Position numbers and translations under genes: made by a program. Positions 41,909 to 51,112 of a DNA stretch of 64,000 nt are shown here, one piece after another. Where the stretch lies: the NCBI GenBank assembly GCA_964400735.1, contig CAYNVQ010000003.1, forward strand, positions 124,001 to 188,000. The letters run 5' to 3'. The DNA comes from CAYNVQ01 sp964400735 (lineage in GTDB: Bacteria; Acidobacteriota; Aminicenantia; Aminicenantales; Aminicenantaceae). The notes below the pieces were generated by a model. The model saw only the letters and a list, made by a program, of their open reading frames with translations. It was not told the origin of the DNA and ran no database searches. Positions within the stretch are counted from its first letter, which is position 1; each line of letters begins with the position of its first letter.

Positions 41909-43276
41909 TTACCCGGTGAGGGTGCGGATGAAGATAAGGATAACGATGATGACTACCGGGGCCAAAAATCGGATGTTGAATACCCAGAGCGGCTTGAGCC
42001 TAAAATGAGAATTTCCAAAAGAGATTTCTTTTAAAGCGCTTTTTATGCGCCAGACATATCCGACGAAAAGACTGATGATCAATCCGCCCAGTGCCAGAAC
42101 GATATTTCCAAAAATCAAGTCCATATTTTTCATGAATTCCCATTTGGTGAAAATTCCCACTCCCCCGTTGGACAGGCCCGATGGGAGGCCGAGAAGAAAA
42201 CAAAACAACCCCACAAGAAGGGCGGCTTTTTGTCGCGGCCAGTTTCGCTCGTCCACGAAATAGGCGACAGGAACTTCCAGCATGGATATCGTGGAAGTTA
42301 AAGCGGCCACCAGGATGAGAAAGAAAAAGAGAACCCCGAAAATATAACCCCCGGGGATTTTGGAGATGATGAGGGGAAAAACCTGGAACATCAGGCCTGT
42401 ATCGACTACGAATTTATCCGGCGTTACGCCAGGCGTAGCAAAAAGGGTCGGAAAGATGATGATTCCCGTTAAAAGGGCGACCAAAGTCGTTGAAAAACAC
42501 ACCCAACCCGCTGAACTCACAAGATTGTCTCTTTTGGAAAGATAGCTGGCATAGGTGATCATGGTTCCCACCCCGATGCTCAGAGAAAAAAAAGCTTGTC
42601 CGACGGCGAAGAAAAGCACTTTGGCATTGAGTTTTGAGAAATCGGGTTTGAGATAAAAGGCAAGACCTGTTCCTGAACCGGGGAGGGTTATCGCTCTTAT
42701 GGCCAACAGGATGATCAATCCGAAGAGCAAGGGCATCAGTATCTTCGACCATTTTTCGATTCCGGCCTTGACTCCCTTGGAGATGACAAAAGTCGTTAAG
42801 CCTATAATCACGAGAAGACAGAAAATGATCTCGAGGGGATTGGCGGCAAAACGGCTGAATATGGCATCGGATGCCTGCCAGGTTATATCACCCCTGAACA
42901 GGCCGCCGATCGTCTTGTAAAAATACCCGAAGGCCCAGCCGGCGACAATCCCGTAGTAGGAAAGGATACAGGCACATCCGAAGACTCCCATGAACCCGGC
43001 CAATTTCCAGGGCGAACGAGGTTTGATGGTGCCGTAGGCTCCAACCGGGTTTTTTTCGGTGTGCCGTCCCAGAGTGAATTCTGCCAGCATGACGGTGAAG
43101 CCGATCAAGATGACCGCCACGATATAGGCCAGGACGAATATGGCGCCGCCGTTCAACCCGACCATCAACGGGAACCGCCAAATGCTCCCCAGCCCGATGG
43201 CCGAACCGGAGGCTGCGAAAATAAAAGCGATCTTCGAACCCCAACTGCCTCGCGAACCCTGTTCCTGACTTGCCAT
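41909..43276 (-). CDS. Sodium-dependent transporter, SNF/NSS family (copy 2)
   Basis: 455 residues, clearly paralogous to copy 1 along its length (AASGSAIGLGSIWRFPLMVG; same KGVKAGIEKWSKILMPLLF and SAGWVCF blocks). About eleven helices, LeuT fold; expected Na+-coupled amino-acid uptake. Substrate-site residues differ in places between the copies, so their cargo may differ. The ribosome site is GAGGGAGA before the ATG at 43276. Confidence 0.92.
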   Translation of the reverse strand: MASQEQGSRGSWGSKIAFIFAASGSAIGLGSIWRFPLMVGLNGGAIFVLAYIVAVILIGFTVMLAEFTLGRHTEKNPVGAYGTIKPRSPWKLAGFMGVFGCACILSYYGIVAGWAFGYFYKTIGGLFRGDITWQASDAIFSRFAANPLEIIFCLLVIIGLTTFVISKGVKAGIEKWSKILMPLLFGLIILLAIRAITLPGSGTGLAFYLKPDFSKLNAKVLFFAVGQAFFSLSIGVGTMITYASYLSKRDNLVSSAGWVCFSTTLVALLTGIIIFPTLFATPGVTPDKFVVDTGLMFQVFPLIISKIPGGYIFGVLFFFLILVAALTSTISMLEVPVAYFVDERNWPRQKAALLVGLFCFLLGLPSGLSNGGVGIFTKWEFMKNMDLIFGNIVLALGGLIISLFVGYVWRIKSALKEISFGNSHFRLKPLWVFNIRFLAPVVIIVILIFIRTLTG

Positions 43277-43365
43277 TCCTGTCTCCCTCGAATTTTAAAC
43301 GAAAAAAATAGTTCCTCTACTTTTAGCACAAAAGGACCGAAGAGTAAATCAGAAATGCAACCATA

Positions 43366-43438
43366 TCCGCTGCCCTTGAATGGCTTCCTAATCGGCCTGC
43401 CTGAATTCCAAACGGACTGTCGTAGAAATGAGGATGCT
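43366..43438. repeat. Dispersed intergenic repeat, copy C
   Basis: Begins TCCGCTGCCCTTGAATGGCT and ends GAAATGAGGATGCT; aligns without large gaps to copy A at 10192-10264. As with copy A, a promoter follows within about 45 bases. Confidence 0.6.
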
Positions 43439-43477
43439 TACCCAGAAATTGGAGAAATAGAACCGGTAGGTAATTTT

Positions 43478-43486
43478 TGCTAGAAT
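43478..43486 (+). promoter_or_regulatory. Extended -10 promoter for the flavodiiron gene
   Basis: TGC followed by TAGAAT (43481-43486). No good -35 is visible, as is common for extended -10 promoters. The start site falls about 25 bases before the ATG at 43518. Confidence 0.6.
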
Positions 43487-43517
43487 AGAAGCGAAATCCG
43501 AGAAAGGAGGACAGCTT

Positions 43518-44720
43518 ATGCCGGTCGTTTCGATAAAACCAGGGGTATTCTGGATAGGCGTCAACGATAGAATTACCGACCTTTTTGAAGGGCTTTGGCC
43601 CATCACTGCTGAGGGGGTTTCCTATAATTCTTATCTTGTCGATGATGAGAAAAAGGCCATCATCGATCTGGCCAAATCGTTCAAAGGGGACGAATATTTG
43701 GCCCAGATAGAAGAGATCGCTGATATTTCGGAAATAGATTACGTCATCATCAACCATATGGAGCCCGACCATACTGGTTTGATAAGAACCATCAGACGGA
43801 TCTCCCCTAAGGCAACTCTTGTCGGTTCCCCCAAAACAAAAAAGATGCTGGAAGATTTTTTCTCCATCAAAGAAAACGTTCGGGTCGTGAATGACGGGGA
43901 TACTCTTTCTTTGGGGAAGCATACGCTTCAGTTTTTCATGACGCCTTTTCTGCATTGGCCTGAGACGATGATGACCTACGACGTCAACCACCGCATCCTG
44001 TTCTCCTGTGACGCTTTTGGCGGCTATGGGGCCATTCGGGGGGCCATTTTCGATGACGAGTGTAAATATCCCGATTTTTATGAGAAGGAAGCCCTCCGCT
44101 ATTATGTCAACATTGTGGCCAATTACAGTCCGAGAGTCCTTTCTGCTATCGAGAAGTTGGCTGAAATTCCGGTGGATGTGATCGCTCCTTCCCATGGCTT
44201 GATATGGAGAAAGAATGTTTCCCGTATCGTTGGGCTGTACAAAAAATGGGCTGAATATGCATCGGGTGAAACTGAACCCGGCGTCACCTTGATCTATGGT
44301 TCCATGTACGGAAACACGGAGGTCGTGATGAACGCTGTGGCCCAAGGAATTTCCCAGTGCGGCGTACCGGTGGAGATATTCGATTCAGCCCGAACCCATG
44401 TGAGCTATATCCTGCCTTCCCTTTGGACGAAAAGGGGGGTGATTGTTGGGGCCCCCACTTACGAAGTATCTCTATTTCCTCCTATGGCTGAGGTTTTGAA
44501 CATGGCAGTCAGGAAGCGCATCAAAAATAAGATGACGGCCTATTTCGGGAGTTATGGATGGAGCGGCGGTGCTTTGAAAGAGATGCAGAAAATCATCGAA
44601 CCTCTGAAGTGGGATCTTGTGGATAAGCTCGAGTTCATCGGGACCCCGACTATCGAAGATATCAAGAAAGCGGAAGAGTTCGGCGCCCGGTTCGCCAAAA
44701 CCGTTAAAGGGCAGGGATAA
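43518..44720 (+). CDS. Flavodiiron protein (FprA type, O2/NO reductase)
   Basis: 400 residues. The metallo-beta-lactamase-like domain has the di-iron ligands H80-x-E82-x-D84-H85 (NHMEPDHTG), then HWPETMMTYD, GGYGA with Asp ligand before it (SCDAFGG), and PSHGLIW. The flavodoxin domain (about 255-395) shows IYGSMYGNTE, GAPTYE and GSYGWSGGA for FMN. It reduces O2 to water or NO to N2O in the cytoplasm of anaerobes. It has an AGGAGGA ribosome site. The convergent flavoenzyme next door could supply electrons, though no rubredoxin is nearby. Confidence 0.93.
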   Translation: MPVVSIKPGVFWIGVNDRITDLFEGLWPITAEGVSYNSYLVDDEKKAIIDLAKSFKGDEYLAQIEEIADISEIDYVIINHMEPDHTGLIRTIRRISPKATLVGSPKTKKMLEDFFSIKENVRVVNDGDTLSLGKHTLQFFMTPFLHWPETMMTYDVNHRILFSCDAFGGYGAIRGAIFDDECKYPDFYEKEALRYYVNIVANYSPRVLSAIEKLAEIPVDVIAPSHGLIWRKNVSRIVGLYKKWAEYASGETEPGVTLIYGSMYGNTEVVMNAVAQGISQCGVPVEIFDSARTHVSYILPSLWTKRGVIVGAPTYEVSLFPPMAEVLNMAVRKRIKNKMTAYFGSYGWSGGALKEMQKIIEPLKWDLVDKLEFIGTPTIEDIKKAEEFGARFAKTVKGQG

Positions 44721-44722
44721 TA

Positions 44723-46063
44723 TCAGGTTTTGGCGGCTTTGAGGGCGGCTGATGCCAATGCGTTCCAGACCGGTGCATAGGGCGGAGCATAAGCCGAATC
44801 GAACCATCCGAGCTCTTTCACCCTCATACCGCAAAAAACGGCTACAGCGGCAGGATCGATAAACTGGACAGCGTTTCCCTCGCACACGACAGAGGCCCCG
44901 AGTAGTTTTCCTGTGTCTTTCTGGCAAACGATATCGACGCTCGCCTTCGATGTTCCAGGATAATATCCGGCTTTGTCCCGCCGTTGGGCTGAAAAGACCT
45001 CTGCCTTCAATCCTTCCTTCTGGGCTTCTTCAAGGCTCAATCCTGTTTTGGCCAGAGAAAGCTCGAAGAATTTGAAAATCTGGGTACCTACGATTCCTGG
45101 AAATGAGATGGGTGTCCCGACCATATTCAGCCCTGCGATTCTCCCCATCCGGTTGGCTGTAGAACCAAGGGGAAAGTAGACATTCCTTCGGAGGACTTTG
45201 TGGAAAACCGCCGCACAGTCTCCGGCCGCGAAGATGTCCTTATCTGAGGTTTGACCCGTTCTGTCCGTGACCAGAGCTCCATTCTCGAGCTTTTGGAGCT
45301 TATCCCCACAGAATTTGGTAGCCGGTTGTATGCCTATGACGGAGAAAACCGCGCCTACTTCGATTTTTTGGTCTGGGGCAAAGAGAAGAAAATTATCCCC
45401 TTTCTTTTTTACGGATTGTAGGACTGTTCCCCCATAGAATCGAATGCCCTTTTCTTTGATCTTTTTGGCTGCTGCTTTTTGAACGGAAGGAGGAAAGGTA
45501 GAGACAGGATTTTCCTGCATTTCAAACAGAAGAACGTCTGTGCCGCGGTTGTGCATGGCTTCTGCAAGTTCAAGTCCGATATTGCCAGCCCCAATAACCG
45601 CCACCCTTTGGGGATTTTTTCTCTGCCAAAAATCCAGGATCCGGTACAGATCTTCGAGATCGTGAAGATCAAATATTCCCTCATCCGCTTCATCCAGGAA
45701 GGGGAGCCTTTTGACTTCGGCGCCGGTAGCGATGAGGAGTTTTTCGTATTTTTCCTCATATTTTTCTCCGGTCTCTAGATTTTTTACCACCACCACCCGT
45801 TCGCCAGGCAAAATATCGATAGCCTCTCGATTCGTCTCCACGGCGACACCCCTTTTTTCCCTGAATTTTTGGGGTGTAAAGTGGATCAGGCTCTCGGTAG
45901 ACGGTATGTCTCCGGAGATAACGTAAGGAATACCGCAGGCTGCATAAGAAATGATCCGGCCTTTATTGATGACCTTTATGGAAGCACGGGGGAGTTTCTT
46001 TTTGATTTGGACGGAAGCGGATAAGCCTGCCGCGTCGGCACCGATTATCAGGAAGTCAGACAT
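44723..46063 (-). CDS. CoA-disulfide reductase / NADH oxidase-like flavoprotein
   Basis: 446 residues. FAD-binding GADAAGLSA (8-16), redox-active Cys C43 (SYAACGIPYVISG), NAD-binding VIGAGNIGLELAEAM and the late FAD motif DIFAAGDCA. The C-terminal dimerisation domain follows (about 320-440). The single Cys at 43 is the signature of CoA-disulfide reductases and Nox-type enzymes rather than thioredoxin reductases. It would keep CoA thiols reduced or remove O2/peroxide with NAD(P)H. Convergent with the flavodiiron gene with a 2-base gap, fitting an oxidative-stress pair. Ribosome site AGAGGAG. Confidence 0.88.
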   Translation of the reverse strand: MSDFLIIGADAAGLSASVQIKKKLPRASIKVINKGRIISYAACGIPYVISGDIPSTESLIHFTPQKFREKRGVAVETNREAIDILPGERVVVVKNLETGEKYEEKYEKLLIATGAEVKRLPFLDEADEGIFDLHDLEDLYRILDFWQRKNPQRVAVIGAGNIGLELAEAMHNRGTDVLLFEMQENPVSTFPPSVQKAAAKKIKEKGIRFYGGTVLQSVKKKGDNFLLFAPDQKIEVGAVFSVIGIQPATKFCGDKLQKLENGALVTDRTGQTSDKDIFAAGDCAAVFHKVLRRNVYFPLGSTANRMGRIAGLNMVGTPISFPGIVGTQIFKFFELSLAKTGLSLEEAQKEGLKAEVFSAQRRDKAGYYPGTSKASVDIVCQKDTGKLLGASVVCEGNAVQFIDPAAVAVFCGMRVKELGWFDSAYAPPYAPVWNALASAALKAAKT

Positions 46064-46388
46064 GTCGTTCTCCTCTCTGCTTAGGCGTTCTCCACACTAT
46101 TCCGGAGATTCGCTTTGCTTTTTTATCGATAAAAATTATGTCGATTTATTCATTCTACAAAAATGACCGAAATGCGCAAGACGAAGAATAATAGGGATCG
46201 ACCATTGTCTGATGCGGCCGAGGAGAGACTGTAACCAGAGCCATATGGGTATTGCGTCTCGTTTTAAGAGGATTTCTGGCGGAAATACCGTTCGGTCTGG
46301 TAGAACCTTGATCGGTTGGATTTCTCTCCTTAACTTAGCCAATCAAATGTGGTAATATAGCTGGCGATTCGCTGTGCTGAGGCCAAGA
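46064..46388. other. 325-base intergenic region between divergent genes
   Basis: A/T-rich near 46120-46170 with TAGAAT-like boxes on the minus strand, then a mixed stretch. A plus-strand frame of 46 codons (46213-46353, ending LANQMW) has no ribosome site and no match. A weak TAATAT box lies near 46353 before the next gene. I see no RNA gene. Confidence 0.4.
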
Positions 46389-46850
46389 ATGGGATCTGAC
46401 TGGAAAAAAAGCCTGATAAGCCTTTTCGAAGAAATCAGCATTCTCGAAACGAGCAAGAAGGAAGCGCTCGGTGACTTCGCCCAGTTTTGCGAGTTTATTG
46501 CCGAACCTGCTTTTGAGAGTCTGGCAGAGGGGCTGAAGGAGTTGGGAATCAACTCGAAATCCAAGAGAACGAAGGGAAAATCTATCGCTCTTCAGATCAA
46601 TTTTCCAGGAACCCGTATAGAGAATTTCCAGTATATCATCTATCTTCCCAAAAATTCCTTGGAGCTCAAACTCAAACTGAAGCTGAGGGGAAGGAAGAAC
46701 AGCCGAAGTCTGGCCGAAGAGCAAGAATATCCATTCATGGAAAAAATCGGTCCCGGGGATATCCTGAAGTTGAAAAAGGAAGATGTCATACAGGATATTA
46801 TCCGTTACTACCGAAAATTTTCTTTCGAGGCCCTTACCGATTCGAGATAA
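46389..46850 (+). CDS. Protein of unknown function, 153 residues
   Basis: No family is recognised. Residues 1-70 look helical (WKKSLISLFEEISILETS), residues 70-110 are beta-like and basic (KSIALQINFPGTRIENFQYI, LKLKLKLRGRKN), and the end is helical (LKLKKEDVIQDIIRYYRKF). No signal peptide or membrane helix, so cytoplasmic. ATG 46389 has GAGG 7 bases upstream; a GTG at 46374 is in frame but lacks a site. Confidence 0.65.
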   Translation: MGSDWKKSLISLFEEISILETSKKEALGDFAQFCEFIAEPAFESLAEGLKELGINSKSKRTKGKSIALQINFPGTRIENFQYIIYLPKNSLELKLKLKLRGRKNSRSLAEEQEYPFMEKIGPGDILKLKKEDVIQDIIRYYRKFSFEALTDSR

Positions 46851-46946
46851 AATCACAGCTCCATAGCTTCTTTCCCCCCTCCTGCTTACAGTCGAGGTGG
46901 TGAAAACCGGTCATGACTAATCCAGGATAATTTATCATTTTTCATC

Positions 46947-48128
46947 ATGAACCAAAAGAAATTACCCAAGTCTGTCCTGAACATACAATTTCTTGTTTTG
47001 GCCACGTATTCCTCCATCGCTGTGCTCAGCCTTCTTCCTCTCTTTTTCGAGCACCTAGGGGGAAGTCCCCGGCAGATCGGATTCCTGGTCGGCATCTTCT
47101 CTTTCTCTTCTTTTTTTTCCCGGCCATTGAGCGGCTGGCTTCTCAGCAAGGTGAATCCCCGAAGAATCATGCTCTCAGGTCTTTTGATCGTTTTGACTGT
47201 AACTTCGCTCTACCTGTTTGTCGACCGACTCGGTTGGCTCATCGTTTTCCTCAGAATTCTGCACGGCATGGGCTTCTCATTCTTTCTTCTTGCCGCTTTG
47301 TTGATGGCGGTTTTGGCCGTTAAAGAGGACCAGCGCACATATGCCCTGGGTGTGGTTTCGACAGGATTCATGATTCCTCTTCTGGCAGTCCCTGCCTTGG
47401 GAGAGGAGATCGTCAAAAGCTATGGCTTTTTGTTCTTTTTCCTATCCGCTATTTTCCTGGCGGCCATCCCTGTAGTCTATGCCCTTTCGGTAAAAATACA
47501 GGTTCCCGGAGAGATTGAGGACGACGGGATGGCCAGCGGCGGGTTTCTCCGCTTATTGAGTCAGAAAAGGATCCTCACTGTTTTTCTTCTTACCTTTGTT
47601 TTCGAGGTTGCCTTGAGTTCGAGCTTAAGCTTTGTCCCTCTTTTGGCGCAGGAAGGGATGGCTTTGAGGGCCGGATATTTTTACACCAGTTTAGGATTGA
47701 CAGCCGTCTCGATGCGCCTTTTGGGAGGAAGGTGGTTGCGACTCTGGGGAAGTCCCAGGTTATTGCTTCCGGCTCTTTACTTTTTGTGCGGCGGATCGAT
47801 TATGCTGTATATCTCCCGAAGCAATCAAATGCTTGCCCTGTCGGGATTTGTTTGGGGATTAGGAGTAGGGGTTCTGTATCCCCACCTCTCTGCGCTGAGC
47901 GTAAAGGGAATTAGCTCGAGAGACAAAGGAAAAGCGTTGAGCCTTTTTGCCTCTGCGGTTGACCTTGGATTTGCTCTCGGGCCCATCACCTTCGGTTGGC
48001 TTTCACAGGCTTTTGGGGTGAGGAGATCATTTCTCCCTTTAGCCCTATTAGCCTTCGTGGTTTTTTCGTTGATTATGCTTTTGGGAAGCTCTTCCCTCAC
48101 ATCCAGCTCTTCCCTTTCCCCCTCGTGA
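46947..48128 (+). CDS. Major facilitator superfamily transporter
   Basis: 393 residues, twelve predicted helices. The loop between helices 2 and 3 shows SFFSRPLSGWLLSKVNPRRIM, the MFS motif A region. The N-terminal VLATYSSIAVLSLLPLFFEH and the half-way charged loop (KIQVPGEIEDDG) are as in drug or small-solute exporters. The substrate is unknown. It ends in a Ser-rich tail and is convergent with the radical SAM gene with no gap. A TATCAT box ends 8 bases before the ATG. Confidence 0.85.
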   Translation: MNQKKLPKSVLNIQFLVLATYSSIAVLSLLPLFFEHLGGSPRQIGFLVGIFSFSSFFSRPLSGWLLSKVNPRRIMLSGLLIVLTVTSLYLFVDRLGWLIVFLRILHGMGFSFFLLAALLMAVLAVKEDQRTYALGVVSTGFMIPLLAVPALGEEIVKSYGFLFFFLSAIFLAAIPVVYALSVKIQVPGEIEDDGMASGGFLRLLSQKRILTVFLLTFVFEVALSSSLSFVPLLAQEGMALRAGYFYTSLGLTAVSMRLLGGRWLRLWGSPRLLLPALYFLCGGSIMLYISRSNQMLALSGFVWGLGVGVLYPHLSALSVKGISSRDKGKALSLFASAVDLGFALGPITFGWLSQAFGVRRSFLPLALLAFVVFSLIMLLGSSSLTSSSSLSPS

Positions 48129-49073
48129 TTAGAACCAGATAAGGCGAAGCCTTTCTCTTTTATCCAAACGTGTAATGCCTTCTTCTTTGGCCAGAGCGAT
48201 GGCCCGGTTGAATTCCTCGGAGGTGATTCTGCGCCTCAAAGGAGAATCTGGCGGAATATTTCCACAAGGGTGATACTGATCCATGATGTTTACATAGGTG
48301 TTTTTGGAGATCGAATTGGCGAGAAAATGCATGATTTCTTTTGTCCCGGCCAGGTTTTCTGGAAGAACGAGGTGGCGCACAAGCAGACCTCGGCGGGCAA
48401 TCCCTTCTTTGTCGATCTGGAGGTCTCCCACCTGTCGAAACATTTCCTTAAAGGCTCTCCTTGCCACCCGAGGATAGTCGGGAGCCTGCGAATAGATCCG
48501 GGCTACATCTTCTCGGATATACTTGAAATCGGGCATGTAAATATCGAAGACGCCATCCAGAAGCCCTAGCGATTCCACCGAATCATAGCCTCCTGTGTTG
48601 TACACGAGGGGGACAGACAGGCCCATTTCTATGGCCGTGGGAAGAGCCTCGAGAATCTGGGGAACATAATGGGTTGGGCTGACGAAGTTTATGTTGTGGC
48701 ATCCCAGACTTTGAAGCTCGAGCATCATTTTGGCGAACCTTTGGATCGATATTTTAGTGCCCTCGCCGATATGGCTTATGGAGTAGTTCTGACAAAAAAG
48801 ACATCCGAGGTTACAGTGGGTCAAAAAGATAGTCCCTGAACCATGATGCCCAACTAGGGGGTTCTCTTCACCGAAGTGAGGTGAATAGGAGCTGACTTCG
48901 GGTTGATAGCCGGCTTCACAGAATCCCATTTCGTCTTTGGTGCGGTCAACGCCACAGGCCCTCGGACAGACTGTGCATGCTTCCAGCAAACGGTAAGCCT
49001 TTCGGATGATTTCCGGGAAACGTCCTTCCTCATACGTCCTGAGATAGGCAGCCTGAAAACCTTTACTGGGCAT
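48129..49073 (-). CDS. Radical SAM protein, pyruvate formate-lyase activase-like
   Basis: 314 residues. An N-terminal Cys-rich segment (CTVCPRACGVDR, FCEAGY) precedes the radical SAM motif C-x3-C-x2-C (THCNLGCLFCQNY). Then come NINFVSPTHYVPQIL, VYNTGGYDS and YMPDFKY, which define the PflX/AmmeMemoRadiSam-neighbour type of stand-alone activases. It should make a glycyl or other radical on an unknown partner; none is encoded nearby. An extended -10 box ends 8 bases before the ATG, and there is no ribosome site, so the mRNA is probably leaderless. Confidence 0.88.
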   Translation of the reverse strand: MPSKGFQAAYLRTYEEGRFPEIIRKAYRLLEACTVCPRACGVDRTKDEMGFCEAGYQPEVSSYSPHFGEENPLVGHHGSGTIFLTHCNLGCLFCQNYSISHIGEGTKISIQRFAKMMLELQSLGCHNINFVSPTHYVPQILEALPTAIEMGLSVPLVYNTGGYDSVESLGLLDGVFDIYMPDFKYIREDVARIYSQAPDYPRVARRAFKEMFRQVGDLQIDKEGIARRGLLVRHLVLPENLAGTKEIMHFLANSISKNTYVNIMDQYHPCGNIPPDSPLRRRITSEEFNRAIALAKEEGITRLDKRERLRLIWF

Positions 49074-49081
49074 CGACTAAA

Positions 49082-49090
49082 ATTATAGCA
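49082..49090 (-). promoter_or_regulatory. Extended -10 promoter, leaderless, for the PflA-like radical SAM gene
   Basis: Minus strand TGC followed by TATAAT (49082-49087), ending 8 bases before the ATG at 49073. Confidence 0.65.
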
Positions 49091-49232
49091 CAGATTCGCT
49101 CTTTTCCAGCCCATCGGGGATTATGCTGGCATTTTCAAAACAAATCGAGACAACGAAGGCATAGGGGATCTTTTGGCTTGAGTTCATTTTTGATGGGTTC
49201 GTGCTTTTGGATGACGGATTGTGGGAACCTGC

Positions 49233-49261
49233 TTGTTTTTTTCTCCATTGGAGGATATATA
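49233..49261 (+). promoter_or_regulatory. Promoter for pgeF, leaderless or near-leaderless
   Basis: TTGTTT (49233-49238), 17-base spacer, TATATA (49256-49261), then 9 bases to the ATG at 49271. A GGAGG lies inside the spacer and would not be transcribed. Confidence 0.55.
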
Positions 49262-49270
49262 TAGACAGCG

Positions 49271-49972
49271 ATGGAAAAGGAGCCGCGGAAAATCATCACC
49301 ATCCCCCAGTGGCAACGGATTCCCGGCCTCGTCCATGGATTCGGAACCCGGGAATGGAAACTTTCTGACTTTGGAAAGCGCCCTGAACTGCAGAAATTCG
49401 AGATCGTCTCCCTGCACCAAATTCATTCCGATATCGTTCGTATCGTATCCGGCAGTCCCAAGAAAGAAAGGGCCGGAGATGCAATGCTGACCGATAGGCC
49501 AAGGATACTTCTTGCTATCAAGACCGCTGACTGCCTTCCTGTGTTGATGACGGAAGGAAACGGAAAGGCCATTGCGGCTGCACATTGCGGCTGGCGGAGT
49601 ACTGGACAGCGGCTGGTTCAAAAAGTGGTCGAGGGCTTGAGAAAAATTTTTGGATGCGATCCTTCCTCTCTTTTGGTTGCTTTCGGCCCGGCGATAGGAG
49701 GAAATTGTTACGAAGTCGGCAACGATGTAAAAAAGGAATTTGAGAGAAACGGTTTGGAGGAAGAGGTGTTTCATGCCCATCCTTTTCGAAGAACGAAATT
49801 CTTGCTCGATCTTCAATTGTCCAACAGGCTCCAGTTATTGGAGAAGGGGATCAGGGATTCAAACATGTTTGCTGTCGATCTTTGCACCCATTGCGATAGG
49901 GAATTTCTTTCCTATCGCCGGGATGGAGAGACGATTGACCGCATGTTCAGCTTTATCGGTCGGGTATCCTGA
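49271..49972 (+). CDS. pgeF: Laccase-domain protein PgeF/YfiH (peptidoglycan editing factor, purine nucleoside phosphorylase-like)
   Basis: 233 residues. The family blocks are LHQIHSDIV, GDAMLTD, KTADCLPVLM, AAHCGWRSTG (His and Cys of the zinc site), GPAIGGNCYEV and the late DLCTHCDREFLSYRRDG. Members cleave or phosphorolyse purine nucleosides and, in E. coli, remove wrongly made muropeptide precursors. Complete and of normal length. The promoter layout suggests translation from a leaderless mRNA. Confidence 0.93.
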   Translation: MEKEPRKIITIPQWQRIPGLVHGFGTREWKLSDFGKRPELQKFEIVSLHQIHSDIVRIVSGSPKKERAGDAMLTDRPRILLAIKTADCLPVLMTEGNGKAIAAAHCGWRSTGQRLVQKVVEGLRKIFGCDPSSLLVAFGPAIGGNCYEVGNDVKKEFERNGLEEEVFHAHPFRRTKFLLDLQLSNRLQLLEKGIRDSNMFAVDLCTHCDREFLSYRRDGETIDRMFSFIGRVS

Positions 49973-50221
49973 GCATGAATTTCTTTCAGCCTATATTGCT
50001 GAGACATCCACTCATTTTTGTTGCATTTTGGTTTTATTTTTTTTATGCTTTTATTCAACCTGATTTATTCGCCAGAATGATTATATCGCTTCAGCTCAAG
50101 GCGGAACAACCTTTGAAATCAGGTAGACAGAATGATTTCTGAGTGAATAACTCAGAGGTTAGCAGGATCGAAAATTGGGTAATCTAAGATAATAAGGTGA
50201 AATTTTTATTAGGAAAAACAA

Positions 50222-51112
50222 ATGAACAAAGCTTTTGCAGAAATTATTATCCCGGATTTAAAACTTTTTAAAAAAGGAAAGGTCAGAGATGTCTATGAGA
50301 TCCAGGAAAATCTTCTGATCGTTGCCTCAGACCGCATTTCCGCCTTCGATTATGTGCTCCCTTCCCTTATTCCCGATAAAGGGAAAATATTGACCCAGCT
50401 TTCCCGGTTTTGGTTCGAGTTCACCGAACTCATCTGTCCCAATCATATGGTAACGGCCGAAGTGGACGAGTATCCTGAAATTCTCAAGAAACACAGGGAT
50501 AAGCTGGATAAGAGGTCCATGCTCGTCAAGAAGACAGAAGTCCTTCCCGTGGAATGCGTGGTGAGAGGCTATATGGCGGGATCGGGATGGAAGGAATATT
50601 TGACCTCTGGAAAGACAAGCGGGATCAAACTCCCTTCAGGATTGCGGCAGGCTGATCGCCTGCCAGAGCCAATTTTTACTCCGGCTACAAAGGCTGAGGA
50701 AGGCCATGACATAAATATTTCCTTCAAAAAAATGCAGAAAATCGTCCGCGGAGACCTGGCGCAAAAAATCCGGGCGGTGAGTCTCGAACTTTATCAGAAA
50801 GCATCCCTCCATGCTTTGTCCAAAGGGATCATCATCGCGGATACGAAATTTGAGTTCGGTCTTTTTGAGGATGAGCTTATTTTAGTAGATGAAATCTTCA
50901 CGCCAGATTCCTCACGGTTCTGGCCGGTAGAAAGCTACTCTCCCGGGAAATCACAGTCCAGCTTGGATAAACAATTTGTGAGAGACTATTTAGAAAGTAC
51001 GGACTGGGATAAAAATTCGCCCCCTCCACCCTTGCCGCCGGATATCGTCCAGCAGACGGCCCAAAGATACATGGAAATTTTCCGACTTTTGACAGATAAG
51101 ACAGAGCTCTGA
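50222..51112 (+). CDS. purC: Phosphoribosylaminoimidazole-succinocarboxamide synthase
   Basis: 296 residues. GKVRDVYEI, ASDRISAFDYVLPSLIPDKG, the VECVVRGYMAGSGWKEY block, and ADTKFEFG / LVDEIFTPDSSRFWP are the ATP- and substrate-binding motifs of the longer SAICAR synthetase form. It joins CAIR and aspartate in purine synthesis. Other pur genes are not here. It starts an operon with the PHP, CvpA and Fis-like genes; the stop shares one base with the next ATG. The ribosome site TAGGA is weak. Confidence 0.95.
   Translation: MNKAFAEIIIPDLKLFKKGKVRDVYEIQENLLIVASDRISAFDYVLPSLIPDKGKILTQLSRFWFEFTELICPNHMVTAEVDEYPEILKKHRDKLDKRSMLVKKTEVLPVECVVRGYMAGSGWKEYLTSGKTSGIKLPSGLRQADRLPEPIFTPATKAEEGHDINISFKKMQKIVRGDLAQKIRAVSLELYQKASLHALSKGIIIADTKFEFGLFEDELILVDEIFTPDSSRFWPVESYSPGKSQSSLDKQFVRDYLESTDWDKNSPPPPLPPDIVQQTAQRYMEIFRLLTDKTEL

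Noticed and set aside
43323..44345. 340-codon open frame antisense to the flavodiiron gene
   Set aside because: Shadow frame; flavodiiron motifs on the other strand are complete.
49973..50221. Purine riboswitch before purC
   Set aside because: A small CTGAGT/ACTCAG hairpin is present, but the conserved purine-riboswitch core sequences are not seen.
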